A stretch of DNA of 64,000 nt from Mycobacterium terramassiliense (GCF_900157385.1 NZ_LT717698.1:107312-171311); one strand, 5' to 3'; counted from the stretch's first letter, positions 17,251-26,027 are shown. Numbers and translations are program-made. The notes: generated from the sequence alone by a model not told the origin.

Positions 17251-17279
17251 ACTGTATTCCGCTACTACCAGTAGCGGAA
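17251..17279 (-). promoter_or_regulatory. Promoter and perfect 9-bp dyad operator of the molybdopterin oxidoreductase
   Basis: The perfect inverted repeat TTCCGCTAC-n5-GTAGCGGAA at 17257-17279 directly adjoins the minus-strand -10 TACAGT (17251-17256), which sits six bases before the GTG start. A repressor bound there would block the -35/-10 spacer. The shape suits a TetR-type dimer. Dyad seen directly; the regulator is unknown. Confidence 0.65.
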
Positions 17280-17296
17280 GTGGCAAATGTCCGTGG

Positions 17297-17722
17297 TCAG
17301 GACGCCCAGGGGCCGATACCCCCGACCTTGTCTATGCGGACGCGCGTGAGAAATCCCGGCGGCGCACCGTCCGGCGGGAACTTCGTGTTGGGGTCGCCCA
17401 GGATCGGGTTGAGCTCCGCCAGGAGCTCGGGCGCCCCGCCCTCGACGATTCGCGCGGTTCCGGTGACCGAGAGGTAAGGCCGCATCCCCTGCCCAGCCTT
17501 GTCCAGCGACAGGATCGTGACGGCCACACGTGGGTCGTTGCGGACGTTGCGCACCTTCTTGTGCTCGGCGAGGTGCGCGGTGACGAGCTCGTCTCCGTCG
17601 GGTGTCGACTGCAGCGCGACCCAGACCACGCTCACCTGAGGGCTGCCGTCGGGATTGAGGGTCACCAGGGTGGCGTCGGCACCCTTGCCGATGAGTTCGC
17701 GTGCGGGGTCGTTGAGCTTCAT
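17297..17722 (-). CDS. PPOX-class flavin/F420-binding split-barrel protein
   Basis: 141 residues from ATG 17722 (MKLNDPARELIGKGADATLVTL). The pattern GSPQVSVVWVALQ, LVTAHLAEHKKVRNVRNDPRVAVTIL, then YLSVTGTARIVEGGAPELL is the split beta-barrel of the pyridoxamine-phosphate-oxidase-like group, many of which bind F420 or FMN in mycobacteria (Rv1155-like). Longer in-frame starts lack conservation. It is upstream of and co-oriented with the molybdopterin oxidoreductase, but that gene has its own promoter. Confidence 0.85.
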   Translation of the reverse strand: MKLNDPARELIGKGADATLVTLNPDGSPQVSVVWVALQSTPDGDELVTAHLAEHKKVRNVRNDPRVAVTILSLDKAGQGMRPYLSVTGTARIVEGGAPELLAELNPILGDPNTKFPPDGAPPGFLTRVRIDKVGGIGPWAS

Positions 17723-17827
17723 GCGTTGTTCTACCGCCACGCGCCGCGATTCATTCCCTGGAATCAGATTTGAATATGACCAGTTGGCTGTACTCCTTCG
17801 GCCGCCGCTCCTACCGTCGTATTCGAC

Positions 17828-18013
17828 ATGACCGAGCATCAGCCGCCGACCGGCATCGAATACCTGCGCAGTGAAGTGCTCGATCGGATGGATGCCCAAC
17901 CGTTCGACGACTGGTCCCCCGCCCTCTTGCGCGCTCTCATCGCCGTTTTCGACCTGAATGGGGTGGCGCCGGCGCGGGCGCTGCGCGGTTTCCGGCCTTA
18001 TCTCGTCAGGTGA
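17828..18013 (+). CDS. Small hypothetical protein (61 aa)
   Basis: MTEHQPPTGIEYLRSEVLDRMDAQ... is acidic then helical, with good codon-position GC bias. A TACCGT hexamer ten bases before the ATG could drive a near-leaderless transcript. It precedes the NTF2-like gene by 23 bases. No family recognised. Confidence 0.45.
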   Translation: MTEHQPPTGIEYLRSEVLDRMDAQPFDDWSPALLRALIAVFDLNGVAPARALRGFRPYLVR

Positions 18014-18024
18014 CGCGCCGCGGT

Positions 18025-18030
18025 TAGGCT
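18025..18030 (+). promoter_or_regulatory. -10 element of NTF2-like gene
   Basis: TAGGCT six bases before the GTG at 18037 fits a leaderless transcript. Confidence 0.4.
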
Positions 18031-18036
18031 CGCGCC

Positions 18037-18471
18037 GTGGACATGTGGGAATTGGTCGCCCGCGAGCAGATCCGGGACACCCTCGCGCGGTACAACTGGT
18101 CGGGCGACGCCGGCCGGCTCGCGGGCCTCGCGGAGACCTTCTGCACGGACGGCGTGCTCGAAATACGCGGATTGGAGCCGTTGCGCGGGCGGGCCGAGAT
18201 CGTGTCGTTCCTCGGCGGCGTCACGGGGAACGTCGCCCGCGACCTCGACGTCAAGCCCGTCGTGCGCCACAACCTCGCCAATGTGCTCTTCGCCGGGCTG
18301 ACACCCGAGCGGGCGGAGGTCTCGTCCTACTTCACCGTTGTCACCCACATCGGGCTCGACCATTTCGGCCGCTACCGCGACGTCCTGGCCCCCGCCGATG
18401 GCACCTGGCTGATCCGGCATCGCAAGGTGTCGACCGACTGGGCGGCCCCGAACTCGACCATGGCTCGCTGA
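18037..18471 (+). CDS. SnoaL/NTF2-like protein
   Basis: 144 residues. LVAREQIRDTLARYNWSGDAGRLAGLAETFCTDGVLEI is the N-terminal helix and cone of the SnoaL_4-type NTF2 fold, followed by the curved sheet (VRHNLANVLFAGL...SYFTVVTHIGLDHFGRY). Such proteins act as isomerases, cyclases or dehydratases, or as orphan binding proteins. GTG start directly after a -10 hexamer. No operon partner. Confidence 0.8.
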   Translation: MDMWELVAREQIRDTLARYNWSGDAGRLAGLAETFCTDGVLEIRGLEPLRGRAEIVSFLGGVTGNVARDLDVKPVVRHNLANVLFAGLTPERAEVSSYFTVVTHIGLDHFGRYRDVLAPADGTWLIRHRKVSTDWAAPNSTMAR

Positions 18472-18622
18472 TCCGAACGGCCGGTCAGATGAATATTGCT
18501 GGCTGTTTCGTTAAATGTACTGCCGCGATGTTTGCCAACGCCCGCCCAGCGGCTACAGATTAGGGATCACATCACGAGATTGCGGTCCGCCGTGGTGGCG
18601 CGCGCCGTAGGCGCCCCGGGGT

Positions 18623-18650
18623 TGACCACCGGTCATGCGACCAGTGGTCA
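18623..18650. promoter_or_regulatory. Long imperfect palindrome upstream of WS/DGAT gene
   Basis: Twelve-base arms TGACCACCGGTC and GACCAGTGGTCA flank ATGC and match at 11 of 12 positions. It lies 29 bases before the WS/DGAT start and is the only strong dyad in this 207-base gap. Probably a regulator site for triacylglycerol synthesis; the regulator is unknown. Confidence 0.5.
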
Positions 18651-18678
18651 CGGCCGCGCTAAGGGGATTGGTTGGGGG

Positions 18679-20067
18679 ATGCAGCGACTCAGTGGGCTGG
18701 ACGCGTTCTTTTTGTACCTGGAATCACCAACGCAGCCGTTGAATATTTGCTGCGTCATGGAGCTGAACCCCGAAACGAACCCGGGCGGCTATACGTTCGA
18801 ACGGTTCCGGGAGGCGCTGGCGGTGCAGGTGGATGCCGTGCCCGAATTCCGTTTCAAGCTGGCCGACAGCCAACTGAACTTCGACCATCCGGTCTGGGTC
18901 GACGACGACCGTTTCGACCTGGCGCGGCACCTGCACCACGCCGCGCTCCCCTCGCCCGGCGGACCGCGGGAGTTAGCGGAGATCTGCGGTCACGTGGCGG
19001 GGCTGCCGCTCGATCGGGATCGCCCGCTGTGGGAAATGTGGGTGATCGAGGGTCTGCACGGCAACGACGCCCTCTCCGTGATCCTCAAGGCGCACCACGC
19101 GGTCGTCGACGGGGTCGGCGGCGCCAACCTGCTGGCCCAGTTGTGCAGCACCGCGGCCGATGCCCCGCCACCCAAACCGGCTGACCGCACAGCCGGGGCG
19201 AATCCGCTGCAGATCGCCGCGTCGGGTCTGCTGGGCGCCGCGCTGCGGCCGTGGCGGCTGGCCAAGGTGGTGCCGGCAACCGCGGTGACGCTCGCGCAAA
19301 CCATCGTGCGCGCCCGCGGCGGCGGGCATACCATGGCCGCCCCGTTCGCGGCGCCGCCGACGGCATTCAACGGTCCGTTCACCCGGCGCCGCAACGTCGC
19401 CATGACCTCCGTGGACCTCGAGGACGTCAAGGCGGTCAAGAGCAGGTTCGGTGTGACCATCAACGACGTGGTGACGGCGCTGTGCGCGGGGGCGCTGCGG
19501 CAGTTCTTATCCGACCGGGACGAACTGCCGGACAGCCCGATGGTGGCCAGCGTGCCGGTGTCGGTACACGGCAGGTCCGATCGACCAGGCCGAAACCAGA
19601 CCACATGGATGCTGTGCCGGCTCGAAACGCAAATCGACGACCCGGCCCAACGGCTGAGCAGCATCGCTCAGGGCAACGCGTCGGCCAAGGACCACGCCGC
19701 GTCGATGGGTCCGACCCTGCTGCAGGACTGGACGCAAGTGGCCGGGCAGACCATGTTCGGCGCCGCGAGGAAGCTGCTGCCGCGTATGCCGTTGCCCGAG
19801 AACCCACCACACAACCTGGTGTTGTCCAACGTGCCCGGCCCGCAGGAGCAGCTCTACTTCCTGGGGTGCCGGATCGACGCCATGTATCCGCTGGGCCCGA
19901 TCATTGCGGGCGCCGGGCTCAACGTGACCGTCATGTCGCTCAACGGCCGGCTCGGTGTCGGCATCAACGCCTGCCCCGACCTCGTACCAGACCTCTGGGA
20001 GCTCGCCGACGCCTTTCCCGCGGCGCTCAAGGAACTGATGGATTGCGGTCCGCCCTCCCCGCGCTAG
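18679..20067 (+). CDS. Wax ester synthase/diacylglycerol acyltransferase (WS/DGAT)
   Basis: 462 residues. MQRLSGLDAFFLYLESP is the characteristic N-terminus; the active-site HHxxxDG is present as HHAVVDG near residue 140; later motifs include FGVTINDVVTALCAGALR, VPVSVHG and LSNVPGPQEQLYFLGCRI. The enzyme joins acyl-CoA to diacylglycerol or fatty alcohol at the membrane for storage lipid. M. tuberculosis has about fifteen Tgs paralogs; I cannot say which one this matches. ATG 18679 gives the family N-terminus; a G-rich stretch precedes it. Confidence 0.94.
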   Translation: MQRLSGLDAFFLYLESPTQPLNICCVMELNPETNPGGYTFERFREALAVQVDAVPEFRFKLADSQLNFDHPVWVDDDRFDLARHLHHAALPSPGGPRELAEICGHVAGLPLDRDRPLWEMWVIEGLHGNDALSVILKAHHAVVDGVGGANLLAQLCSTAADAPPPKPADRTAGANPLQIAASGLLGAALRPWRLAKVVPATAVTLAQTIVRARGGGHTMAAPFAAPPTAFNGPFTRRRNVAMTSVDLEDVKAVKSRFGVTINDVVTALCAGALRQFLSDRDELPDSPMVASVPVSVHGRSDRPGRNQTTWMLCRLETQIDDPAQRLSSIAQGNASAKDHAASMGPTLLQDWTQVAGQTMFGAARKLLPRMPLPENPPHNLVLSNVPGPQEQLYFLGCRIDAMYPLGPIIAGAGLNVTVMSLNGRLGVGINACPDLVPDLWELADAFPAALKELMDCGPPSPR

Positions 20068-20093
20068 CGAGCGTGGTTGCGCCGCTTTACGTT

Positions 20094-20528
20094 TCAGGTT
20101 GGCGGCGCTGCGCCGATCGTCATGATGGCGAGTCGGCATCCCTCCGGACCCGCACGCCAGGCGTGGTCGACGCCGGTGACCACCGCGCTGTCACCGGCGG
20201 TAAGCGGGTGTGGGCCGTCGTCGAGGATGAGGTCCACTGAACCGGATAGCACGACATCGAAATCGATGGTGTCCGTGTGATGCATGGAGAACTCGCCACC
20301 CGGTGCGTACTCGATCGCCGCCCAGCGCAGCGCGCCGGGCGGCACGACCAGATCGAGCAGGTCCGCGGCCCGCCCGCCCCCGGTCGAAATCGACGGCAGG
20401 GATCCGGCCGCGTAGAGCACCGAATAAAGGACGCCGCCGGTCCCGGCGCCCCCCTGCATTTCGACGGCGCCGTCCCGCGCGGCGCACGACCGCCCGGATT
20501 CGTCGACGCCGGTGACCAGCAAGCGCAT
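20094..20528 (-). CDS. Cupin-domain protein
   Basis: 144 residues. IEYAPGGEFSMHHTDTIDFDVVLSG carries the first cupin motif (G-x5-HxH with D/E) and DDGPHPLTAGDSAVVTGVDHAW the second, consistent with a single-domain small-molecule-binding or metal-dependent cupin. It starts at an ATG 8 bases after a minus-strand TACAGT, so it is probably leaderless. Divergent from the HsaD-like hydrolase, of which it may be a partner; substrate unknown. Confidence 0.85.
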   Translation of the reverse strand: MRLLVTGVDESGRSCAARDGAVEMQGGAGTGGVLYSVLYAAGSLPSISTGGGRAADLLDLVVPPGALRWAAIEYAPGGEFSMHHTDTIDFDVVLSGSVDLILDDGPHPLTAGDSAVVTGVDHAWRAGPEGCRLAIMTIGAAPPT

Positions 20529-20536
20529 GCCCGAAG

Positions 20537-20542
20537 ACTGTA
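20537..20542 (-). promoter_or_regulatory. -10 element of cupin gene
   Basis: TACAGT on the minus strand eight bases before the ATG at 20528; fits a leaderless mRNA. Confidence 0.45.
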
Positions 20543-20613
20543 GACGAGGGCCGGCCGACCGATGGGCGGAACACCGCTCCCGCTCAACGCGGCGGCATGG
20601 CAGGGTGACATGC

Positions 20614-21480
20614 GTGACGGACACACGTGAACTCGTCGAGCAAGACCTGCGCGAAATCGGCACCCCGAAGGGCGCATTGCGCTACTACGACTGCGGCCCG
20701 AGTTCCGGCCCGGTGCTGCTGTTCCTGCACGGCTCCGGTCCCGGGGTCACCGGGTGGCGCAACTTTCGCGGGGTCCTGCCGACCTTCGCCGAGCACTTCC
20801 GCTGCCTGGTCCTGGAATTTCCGGGCTTCGGGGTCAGCGACGACTTCGGGGGCCACCCGATGGTTGACGCGTTCGGCGCCGTGTCGCCGTTGCTGGAGGC
20901 GCTGGGCGTCGACAAGACGCACATCGTCGGCAACTCGATGGGCGGCGGCGTCGGCATCAACTTCGCCATCCGCCATCCGGACCGCGTCGGCCGGCTGGTG
21001 ACGATCGGCGGGATCGGCACCAACATCTTCAGCCCCAGCCCCAGTGAGGGGATCCGGCTGCTACAGGAGTTCGTCGAAGACCCGACGCGCCAGCGCCTCG
21101 TCGACTGGCTCAAGTCGATGGTGTACGACCAGGCTCTGGTCACCGACGAACTCGTCGAGGAACGCTGGCAGCTGGCGACGGACCCGGAGACCCTGGCGGC
21201 CGCGCGCCGCATGTACGGCAAGGCGGCGTTCGCCGGGATGAACGCCGCGATGGCGGCCTCCGACCGGCCGCAGCCGTGGGCGGTCATGCACAAGCTGGCC
21301 GCGCCGACGCTGCTGACCTGGGGCCGAGACGACCGGGTGAGCCCGCCCGACATGGCGCTCATCCCGATGCGCACCATCCCGAACGCCGAACTGCACATCT
21401 TCCCCAACTCCGGGCACTGGGCCATGATCGAGGCCAAGGAGGCGTTCGAGAGCGCCGTGCTGGCCTTCCTGACCCGCTAG
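20614..21480 (+). CDS. Meta-cleavage-product (HsaD/BphD-like) hydrolase
   Basis: 288 residues. FLHGSGPGVTGWRNF (oxyanion loop), VGNSMGGGVGINFAIRHPDRVGRLV with nucleophile Ser108, WGRDDRVSPPDMA with the acid Asp, and FPNSGHWAMIEAKEAF with the His form the MCP-hydrolase pattern. HsaD and BphD cleave the C-C bond of meta-ring-fission products; this is the natural next step after the extradiol dioxygenase at 27509. GTG 20614 chosen; an in-frame GTG three codons earlier is possible. Substrate inferred from island context. Confidence 0.87.
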   Translation: MTDTRELVEQDLREIGTPKGALRYYDCGPSSGPVLLFLHGSGPGVTGWRNFRGVLPTFAEHFRCLVLEFPGFGVSDDFGGHPMVDAFGAVSPLLEALGVDKTHIVGNSMGGGVGINFAIRHPDRVGRLVTIGGIGTNIFSPSPSEGIRLLQEFVEDPTRQRLVDWLKSMVYDQALVTDELVEERWQLATDPETLAAARRMYGKAAFAGMNAAMAASDRPQPWAVMHKLAAPTLLTWGRDDRVSPPDMALIPMRTIPNAELHIFPNSGHWAMIEAKEAFESAVLAFLTR

Positions 21481-21509
21481 CTGTACTCGGCGGGGCGCCG
21501 CCGTCACGG

Positions 21510-21995
21510 CTAAACGGACCCGGCAAGGCCCTTCGTCAAGAGCGCGTGCGCGTCGGGATTGCCGTCGAGGACCCGGCTGGTGCGGGCGGTGATCAGCCAG
21601 CGGTCGTCGATCCTCCTGAGCACGAAATGGTGGGCGGTCGCCCGCCACACGCGATAAGCCCCCGTTTCAGGGCCGTCGCGGACGAGCACCAGCGATTCGC
21701 AGACCGCTACCGCCTCGTCGCCGGCGAGCGTGACGACGCAGGGCCCGAGGAAATGACAGCAGCCCTTGGCCACCAGCTTCTGATGGGCCTGCGAGCTGAT
21801 CATCGCGTGGACGTCCGCCCGGCTGTTCATGCGCCAACCGTCGACGTCGTAGACGCCGTCGGTCGCCCACAGCCGCGCCGCCGCGTCCGCATCCCCGGCG
21901 TCCACCGCCGGGCCGTAGGAAGCGATCAGCTGCCGGATGTCGCGGTCGTCCTCGAGCCGGCGCAGCCGCGCCGCCAAGTCGTCGATATCGGTCAT
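21510..21995 (-). CDS. SnoaL-like (NTF2-fold) protein
   Basis: 161 residues from ATG 21995 behind GAGGAG. DIRQLIASYGPAVDAGDADAAARLWATDGVYDVDGW is a SnoaL_4 signature, followed by ATAHHFVLRRIDDRWLITARTSRVLDG. Family members include ketosteroid-isomerase-like enzymes and hydratases of ring compounds. Last gene of the minus-strand operon BVMO-SDR-SDR-thioesterase-SnoaL; likely acts on a ring or enol intermediate of the same pathway. Confidence 0.84.
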   Translation of the reverse strand: MTDIDDLAARLRRLEDDRDIRQLIASYGPAVDAGDADAAARLWATDGVYDVDGWRMNSRADVHAMISSQAHQKLVAKGCCHFLGPCVVTLAGDEAVAVCESLVLVRDGPETGAYRVWRATAHHFVLRRIDDRWLITARTSRVLDGNPDAHALLTKGLAGSV

Positions 21996-22039
21996 CGGTG
22001 CGCTCCTCATCGGTGATTGGTGCCCGAGTCGACTGGCAG

Positions 22040-22633
22040 TCACTGCGGTGCCCTGACGGGCGTGATGAACACCCCTTCTGCCTCCACCGTGGTTCCCCGA
22101 TTGTCGGCGATGCGCCCCTTAGCGAAGGTCTTAACCCCGTCGATGCGATCAACCCGTGCCTCTACGCGGACCGGGCCAAGGGGCGTTCCCCGCACATAGC
22201 GCAGCGTCAGCGTGCCCGTGTAGGCCGGGCGTCCGGGCTGATGGGCGGTTGCGCCCAGGACGTGGTCGAGGATCATGGCGCACACACCGCCGTGGGCATG
22301 ACCGGGAGGCCCCTCGTAGGCAGCGCCCAGCGTGACTTCCGTCCACACCGCACCATCGGCGTTCCGGTGCACCGTGAGCGGCGGCGCGACGGGATTGCGG
22401 ATGCCGATCAGCACGTTGCCCGACGCGACGGGTTGTCCGTCGACGGTCGGACGGACACCGAACGAGCCGGGCATCAGGACTTCGCTCAGCCGCTCGACCG
22501 CGTAATCGACGTTCGCCGTGGCCGCCGCGACCGAGGTCGCCCCCGCCTCCGTTCGGATGGTGACATCGATGAGACGGCGCACGGATTCGGCAAGCTGACC
22601 GTAATCCGACTCAGCTTCGCTGTGGTCAGTCAC
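22040..22633 (-). CDS. PaaI-type hotdog acyl-CoA thioesterase
   Basis: 197 residues from a GTG. The C-terminal half has the PaaI hotdog: AAYEGPPGHAHGGVCAMILDHVLG (the G-x-HGG loop and catalytic D) and YTGTLTLRYVRGTPLGPVRVEARV. The first 60 residues are an extra helical segment. PaaI-type enzymes release CoA from aromatic or ring-bearing acyl-CoAs. It follows two SDR genes in the BVMO operon. Confidence 0.85.
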   Translation of the reverse strand: MTDHSEAESDYGQLAESVRRLIDVTIRTEAGATSVAAATANVDYAVERLSEVLMPGSFGVRPTVDGQPVASGNVLIGIRNPVAPPLTVHRNADGAVWTEVTLGAAYEGPPGHAHGGVCAMILDHVLGATAHQPGRPAYTGTLTLRYVRGTPLGPVRVEARVDRIDGVKTFAKGRIADNRGTTVEAEGVFITPVRAPQ

Positions 22634-22655
22634 CGGGCACCATTCCTCCTCCCGG

Positions 22656-23489
22656 TCATCGCTGGGTGGCGCCCGCGTCGACGGGCAGGGTCATCGCGGT
22701 GATGTAGCGCGCTTCGTCAGAGGCCAAAAATAGCGCGGCGTTGGCAACGTCCACCGCGTCGATCCACGGCACCGCAAGCATGTTCATGTTGCGGGCGGCC
22801 TCGGCGAATTCGGCACGTGTGGGCGTCCGGTTCAGGTCGGGACGGAACGCGCCCCTGACCGCGTCGTTCTGGATCATCGGCGTGTCGACGTTGGTGGGGT
22901 GAACGCAATTCACGCGGACATTATGCGGCGCAAGATCATTGGCGAGGCTGCGCATCAGGCCGACCACGCCGTGCTTGGCGGCGGTGTAGTGCGCCACGCC
23001 GACCAGGCCACGCAATCCCGCGATAGAGTTCGTCAGCACCATCGCACCACCGCCACGCGCGATCAGGTGCGGGGCCGCCGCCCGGCAGGTGTGCCACACC
23101 CCGGTGAGGTTCACATCCAGCATGGTGCGCCAGGCGTCTTCGTCGAGCTCGAGCGCCGCCCCGCGCGAGGTGATCCCCGCGGTCGCGCAGACCGCGTCCA
23201 GCCCACCGAACCGCTCGACCCCCCTGTCGGTCGCGGCCTGCACGCCGGCGAGGTCACGCACGTCGACGATTTCGGTGTGCGCGCGAGCGCCGGCCTCCGT
23301 GACCAAAACCGCCGTCTGGTCGAGGTCGGCGGGGGTACTGGGCGGGATGACTACCGTCTCCACCGGACCGCAGACGTCCAGCGCCACGATGTCCGCGCCC
23401 TCCTGCGCGAACCGGACGGCCTGCGCACGCCCGATCCCGCGCGCCGCACCCGTGATCAATGCGACTTTGCCCTGCAGCCGCCCGCTCAC
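22656..23489 (-). CDS. SDR, mycofactocin-associated type
   Basis: 277 residues from a GTG overlapping the previous stop (GTGA). TGAARGIGRAQAVRFAQEGADIVALD is the cofactor site, with a 13-residue insertion after it (VETVVIPPSTPADL region) typical of mycofactocin-coupled SDRs, which hold NAD tightly. The catalytic YxxxK is in HYTAAKHGVVGL and the Ser in LTNSIAGLRG. It probably oxidises a secondary alcohol made or used by the neighbouring BVMO. About 50% similar by eye to the next upstream SDR, suggesting duplication. Confidence 0.9.
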   Translation of the reverse strand: MSGRLQGKVALITGAARGIGRAQAVRFAQEGADIVALDVCGPVETVVIPPSTPADLDQTAVLVTEAGARAHTEIVDVRDLAGVQAATDRGVERFGGLDAVCATAGITSRGAALELDEDAWRTMLDVNLTGVWHTCRAAAPHLIARGGGAMVLTNSIAGLRGLVGVAHYTAAKHGVVGLMRSLANDLAPHNVRVNCVHPTNVDTPMIQNDAVRGAFRPDLNRTPTRAEFAEAARNMNMLAVPWIDAVDVANAALFLASDEARYITAMTLPVDAGATQR

Positions 23490-24289
23490 GTCGTCTTCCG
23501 GGTCAGGCCAGCGTCGATGACGAGCTGGGTCCCGGTGATGTAGCGCGCCTGATCGGAGGCCAGGAACACCACGGCGTTGGCCACGTCGACGGGTTCCACC
23601 CACGGCACCGGCAGCAGGTTGCGCGCCTGCAGGACTTCGGCAGCGTCCGCAGCCGTCGGGTTGTCCAGGTCGGGGCGCAGGCGCCGGAATGTCCGCTCGT
23701 TGAGCACCGTCGGCGTGGCCACCGGTCCGGGGTGCACGGTGTTGACCCGGATGCTACGCGGCCCGAGCTCGTTGGCCAGGGTGCGCGACAAACCTACCAC
23801 CGCATGCTTGCTCGCGGTGTAGTGCGCGGTGTTGGGCGTGCCGCGAAGTCCGTTGGTGGAGCTGATGATAACGATGGAGCCGCCCCGCTCCCCCATGTGC
23901 GGCGCGCCCGCCCTGACGGTGTGCCAGACGCCGGTGAGATTCACATCGAGCGTCCGTTGCCAGTCCCGCGGGTCGAGTTTCCAGGACGGCGCGCCCGCGA
24001 TATGGATTCCGGCATTGGCGACGATGACGTCGAGGCGCCCCAGTGCGGCGACGCCGGCATCCACTGCGGCCGTGACGGCCTTCAGGTCGCTCACGTCGGC
24101 CAAGCCGGCCGCACAGCGGCGTCCGCGGCTCTCTACTTCCCTTGCGGTGTCGCCTAACTCGTCTACGACCGCCGGTCCGTCGAGCGCGATGACGTCGGCG
24201 CCTTCGTCGGCGAACCGCTGACAGTGCACGCGTCCGGTGCCCCGGGCGGCGCCGGTCACCAGCACGGCCTTGCCGACCAATCCCGTCAT
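23486..24289 (-). CDS. SDR, mycofactocin-associated type
   Basis: 267 residues. TGAARGTGRVHCQRFADEGADVIALDGPAVV binds the dinucleotide; the catalytic Ser-Tyr-Lys set lies in IISSTNGLRG and HYTASKHAVVGLSR. The ending PVPWVEPVDVANAVVFLASDQARYITG matches its downstream paralog closely. The ATG overlaps the BVMO stop (ATGA). Adjacent paralogous SDRs suggest two stereo- or position-specific alcohol oxidations preceding Baeyer-Villiger oxidation. Confidence 0.9.
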   Translation of the reverse strand: MTGLVGKAVLVTGAARGTGRVHCQRFADEGADVIALDGPAVVDELGDTAREVESRGRRCAAGLADVSDLKAVTAAVDAGVAALGRLDVIVANAGIHIAGAPSWKLDPRDWQRTLDVNLTGVWHTVRAGAPHMGERGGSIVIISSTNGLRGTPNTAHYTASKHAVVGLSRTLANELGPRSIRVNTVHPGPVATPTVLNERTFRRLRPDLDNPTAADAAEVLQARNLLPVPWVEPVDVANAVVFLASDQARYITGTQLVIDAGLTRKTT

Positions 24290-25902
24290 CGCGGCAGTTT
24301 AACCAGGTCGAAGCCCTTGTAGCCGGCCTCGGCGACCTCGGCGCAGATATCGTTGTACGTCGCGAACCCCCCGACGAATAGCATGAATCCTCTTGGCTTT
24401 CCTGGCACATTGGCGCCCATGTACCAGGAGTCCGCCTTGGTGAACAGGGTGGCGTCAGCGCGCCGGGCGCATTCGGCAACCCAGCCGTCCGCGGCGTCGC
24501 GAGTGGCTTCGATTCCCGCGTAGCCGTGGCCGTCGAGGTACGCGATGGCCGCTGCGATCCAGTTCACTTGCGCCTCGGCGTGCAACACCATGTTGGCCAG
24601 CACGGCGGGCGCTCCCGGCCCCGAGATCAAGAATAAATTCGGGAATCCGTCGACTCCCAGGCCCAGGTAGGTGCGCGGTCCGTGCGCCCACTCGTCGCGG
24701 AGCCGCAAACCATCGCGGCCGAGGATCTCGATGTTGGCCAACGCTCCCGTCATCGCGTCGAAGCCCGTTGCGAGCACGATCATGTCGAGGTCGTAGTGTG
24801 CGTCGGTCGTCTTGATTCCGGTCGTGTCGACCGATTCGATCGGGGTGGCGCGCACGCTGATCAGCGACACGTTGGGCTTGTTGAATGTCTGAAAGTAGTT
24901 GCTGTCGGTGCAGATTCGCTTCGTTCCGATGGGGTGGTCGGTGGGGATGAGCAGATCGGCCACCGCCGGATCGTCGATGACCGCCCGAACCTTTGCCTCG
25001 TAGAACCTGCGGGCCTCGTCATTGGCCGTCTGATCGGTCAGCTGGTCCGGGAACGTCTTCGAGAACAGCACGCCGCCCAGCTGCCAGCGCTTTTCAAACG
25101 CCGCGCGGCGCTCCTCGGGCGTGCACTCCATGGTGGGCTTCGGAGCGGTGATATGCGGCGATCCGCCGCCACTGCGCCACGACAAGCGGCGCCGTTCACG
25201 GTAGCGGGCCTTGATGCCGTCGAGTTGGGCGGTCGACAACGGCTCGTTGCCGGCGGGAACGCTGTAGTTGGGGGTGCGCTGGAAGACGTACAGATGTCGG
25301 GCTTGTTCGGCGATGATCGGAATCGATTGGATGCCAGACGATCCGGTGCCGATCACCGCCACCCGCTTCCCGGCAAAGTCGACGGGTTCGTGCGGCCACT
25401 CGGCGGTGTGGTACACCTCGCCGGCGAACGAATCCAGGCCGTTGAAGTCGGGAGTCAGCGCGGCCGACAGCGGGCCGGTCGCCATCACGCAAAATCGTGC
25501 TGACAGCGTCACCCCGCCGTCGGTGGTGACCGTCCAGCGCAGCGTTGTTTCGTCGAGCACCGCGGACACGACGCGGGTGCTCAACGCGATGTCGCGACGC
25601 AGGTCGAGTTTGTCGGCCACCCAGTTCAGGTACGCGAGGATCTCTGACTGGGTGGCGTACTTCTCGGTCCAGGTCCACTCTTGCTGCAGTTCGTCGGAGA
25701 ACGAGTAGCAGTAGTCGACGCTTTCGACGTCGCACCGCGCGCCCGGATAGCGGTTGTAATACCAGGTGCCGCCCAGCGCGGATGCGGCTTCGACGACCCG
25801 CACCGACAGGCCCTGGGTCCGAAGCTTGTGCAGGGCGTACAGGCCCGCGAACCCCGCGCCGACCACGACGACGTCCAGGCGCTGTGCATCGACATTGCTC
25901 AC
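24286..25902 (-). CDS. Baeyer-Villiger monooxygenase (intact)
   Basis: 538 residues from GTG 25902. FAD Rossmann VVVVGAGFAGLYALHKL, the GGTWYYNRYPGARCDVES loop, the BVMO fingerprint FAGEVYHTAEWP near residue 160, and the NADPH Rossmann VAVIGTGSSGIQ are all intact; the length fits the cyclohexanone/phenylacetone monooxygenase class. It inserts O next to a ketone carbonyl using NADPH and O2. It heads a five-gene minus-strand operon and is divergent from the HsaA-like gene. A TACCGT -10 eight bases before the GTG suggests a leaderless mRNA. Confidence 0.93.
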   Translation of the reverse strand: MSNVDAQRLDVVVVGAGFAGLYALHKLRTQGLSVRVVEAASALGGTWYYNRYPGARCDVESVDYCYSFSDELQQEWTWTEKYATQSEILAYLNWVADKLDLRRDIALSTRVVSAVLDETTLRWTVTTDGGVTLSARFCVMATGPLSAALTPDFNGLDSFAGEVYHTAEWPHEPVDFAGKRVAVIGTGSSGIQSIPIIAEQARHLYVFQRTPNYSVPAGNEPLSTAQLDGIKARYRERRRLSWRSGGGSPHITAPKPTMECTPEERRAAFEKRWQLGGVLFSKTFPDQLTDQTANDEARRFYEAKVRAVIDDPAVADLLIPTDHPIGTKRICTDSNYFQTFNKPNVSLISVRATPIESVDTTGIKTTDAHYDLDMIVLATGFDAMTGALANIEILGRDGLRLRDEWAHGPRTYLGLGVDGFPNLFLISGPGAPAVLANMVLHAEAQVNWIAAAIAYLDGHGYAGIEATRDAADGWVAECARRADATLFTKADSWYMGANVPGKPRGFMLFVGGFATYNDICAEVAEAGYKGFDLVKLPR

Positions 25903-25910
25903 AAGGCCAT

Positions 25911-25916
25911 ACGGTA
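25911..25916 (-). promoter_or_regulatory. -10 element of the BVMO operon
   Basis: TACCGT on the minus strand, eight bases from the GTG at 25902; fits leaderless transcription of the five-gene operon. Confidence 0.45.
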
Positions 25917-26027
25917 GGAAACGCCGCCACAGCCGCCCGCTGCCCTTCCCGGTCACCGGACGCTCGGATCGCGTTTTCCCGGCCATCGGGCGCGCCAGCT
26001 TGCCGCAACGTTTCGAGGCGAGACCTT

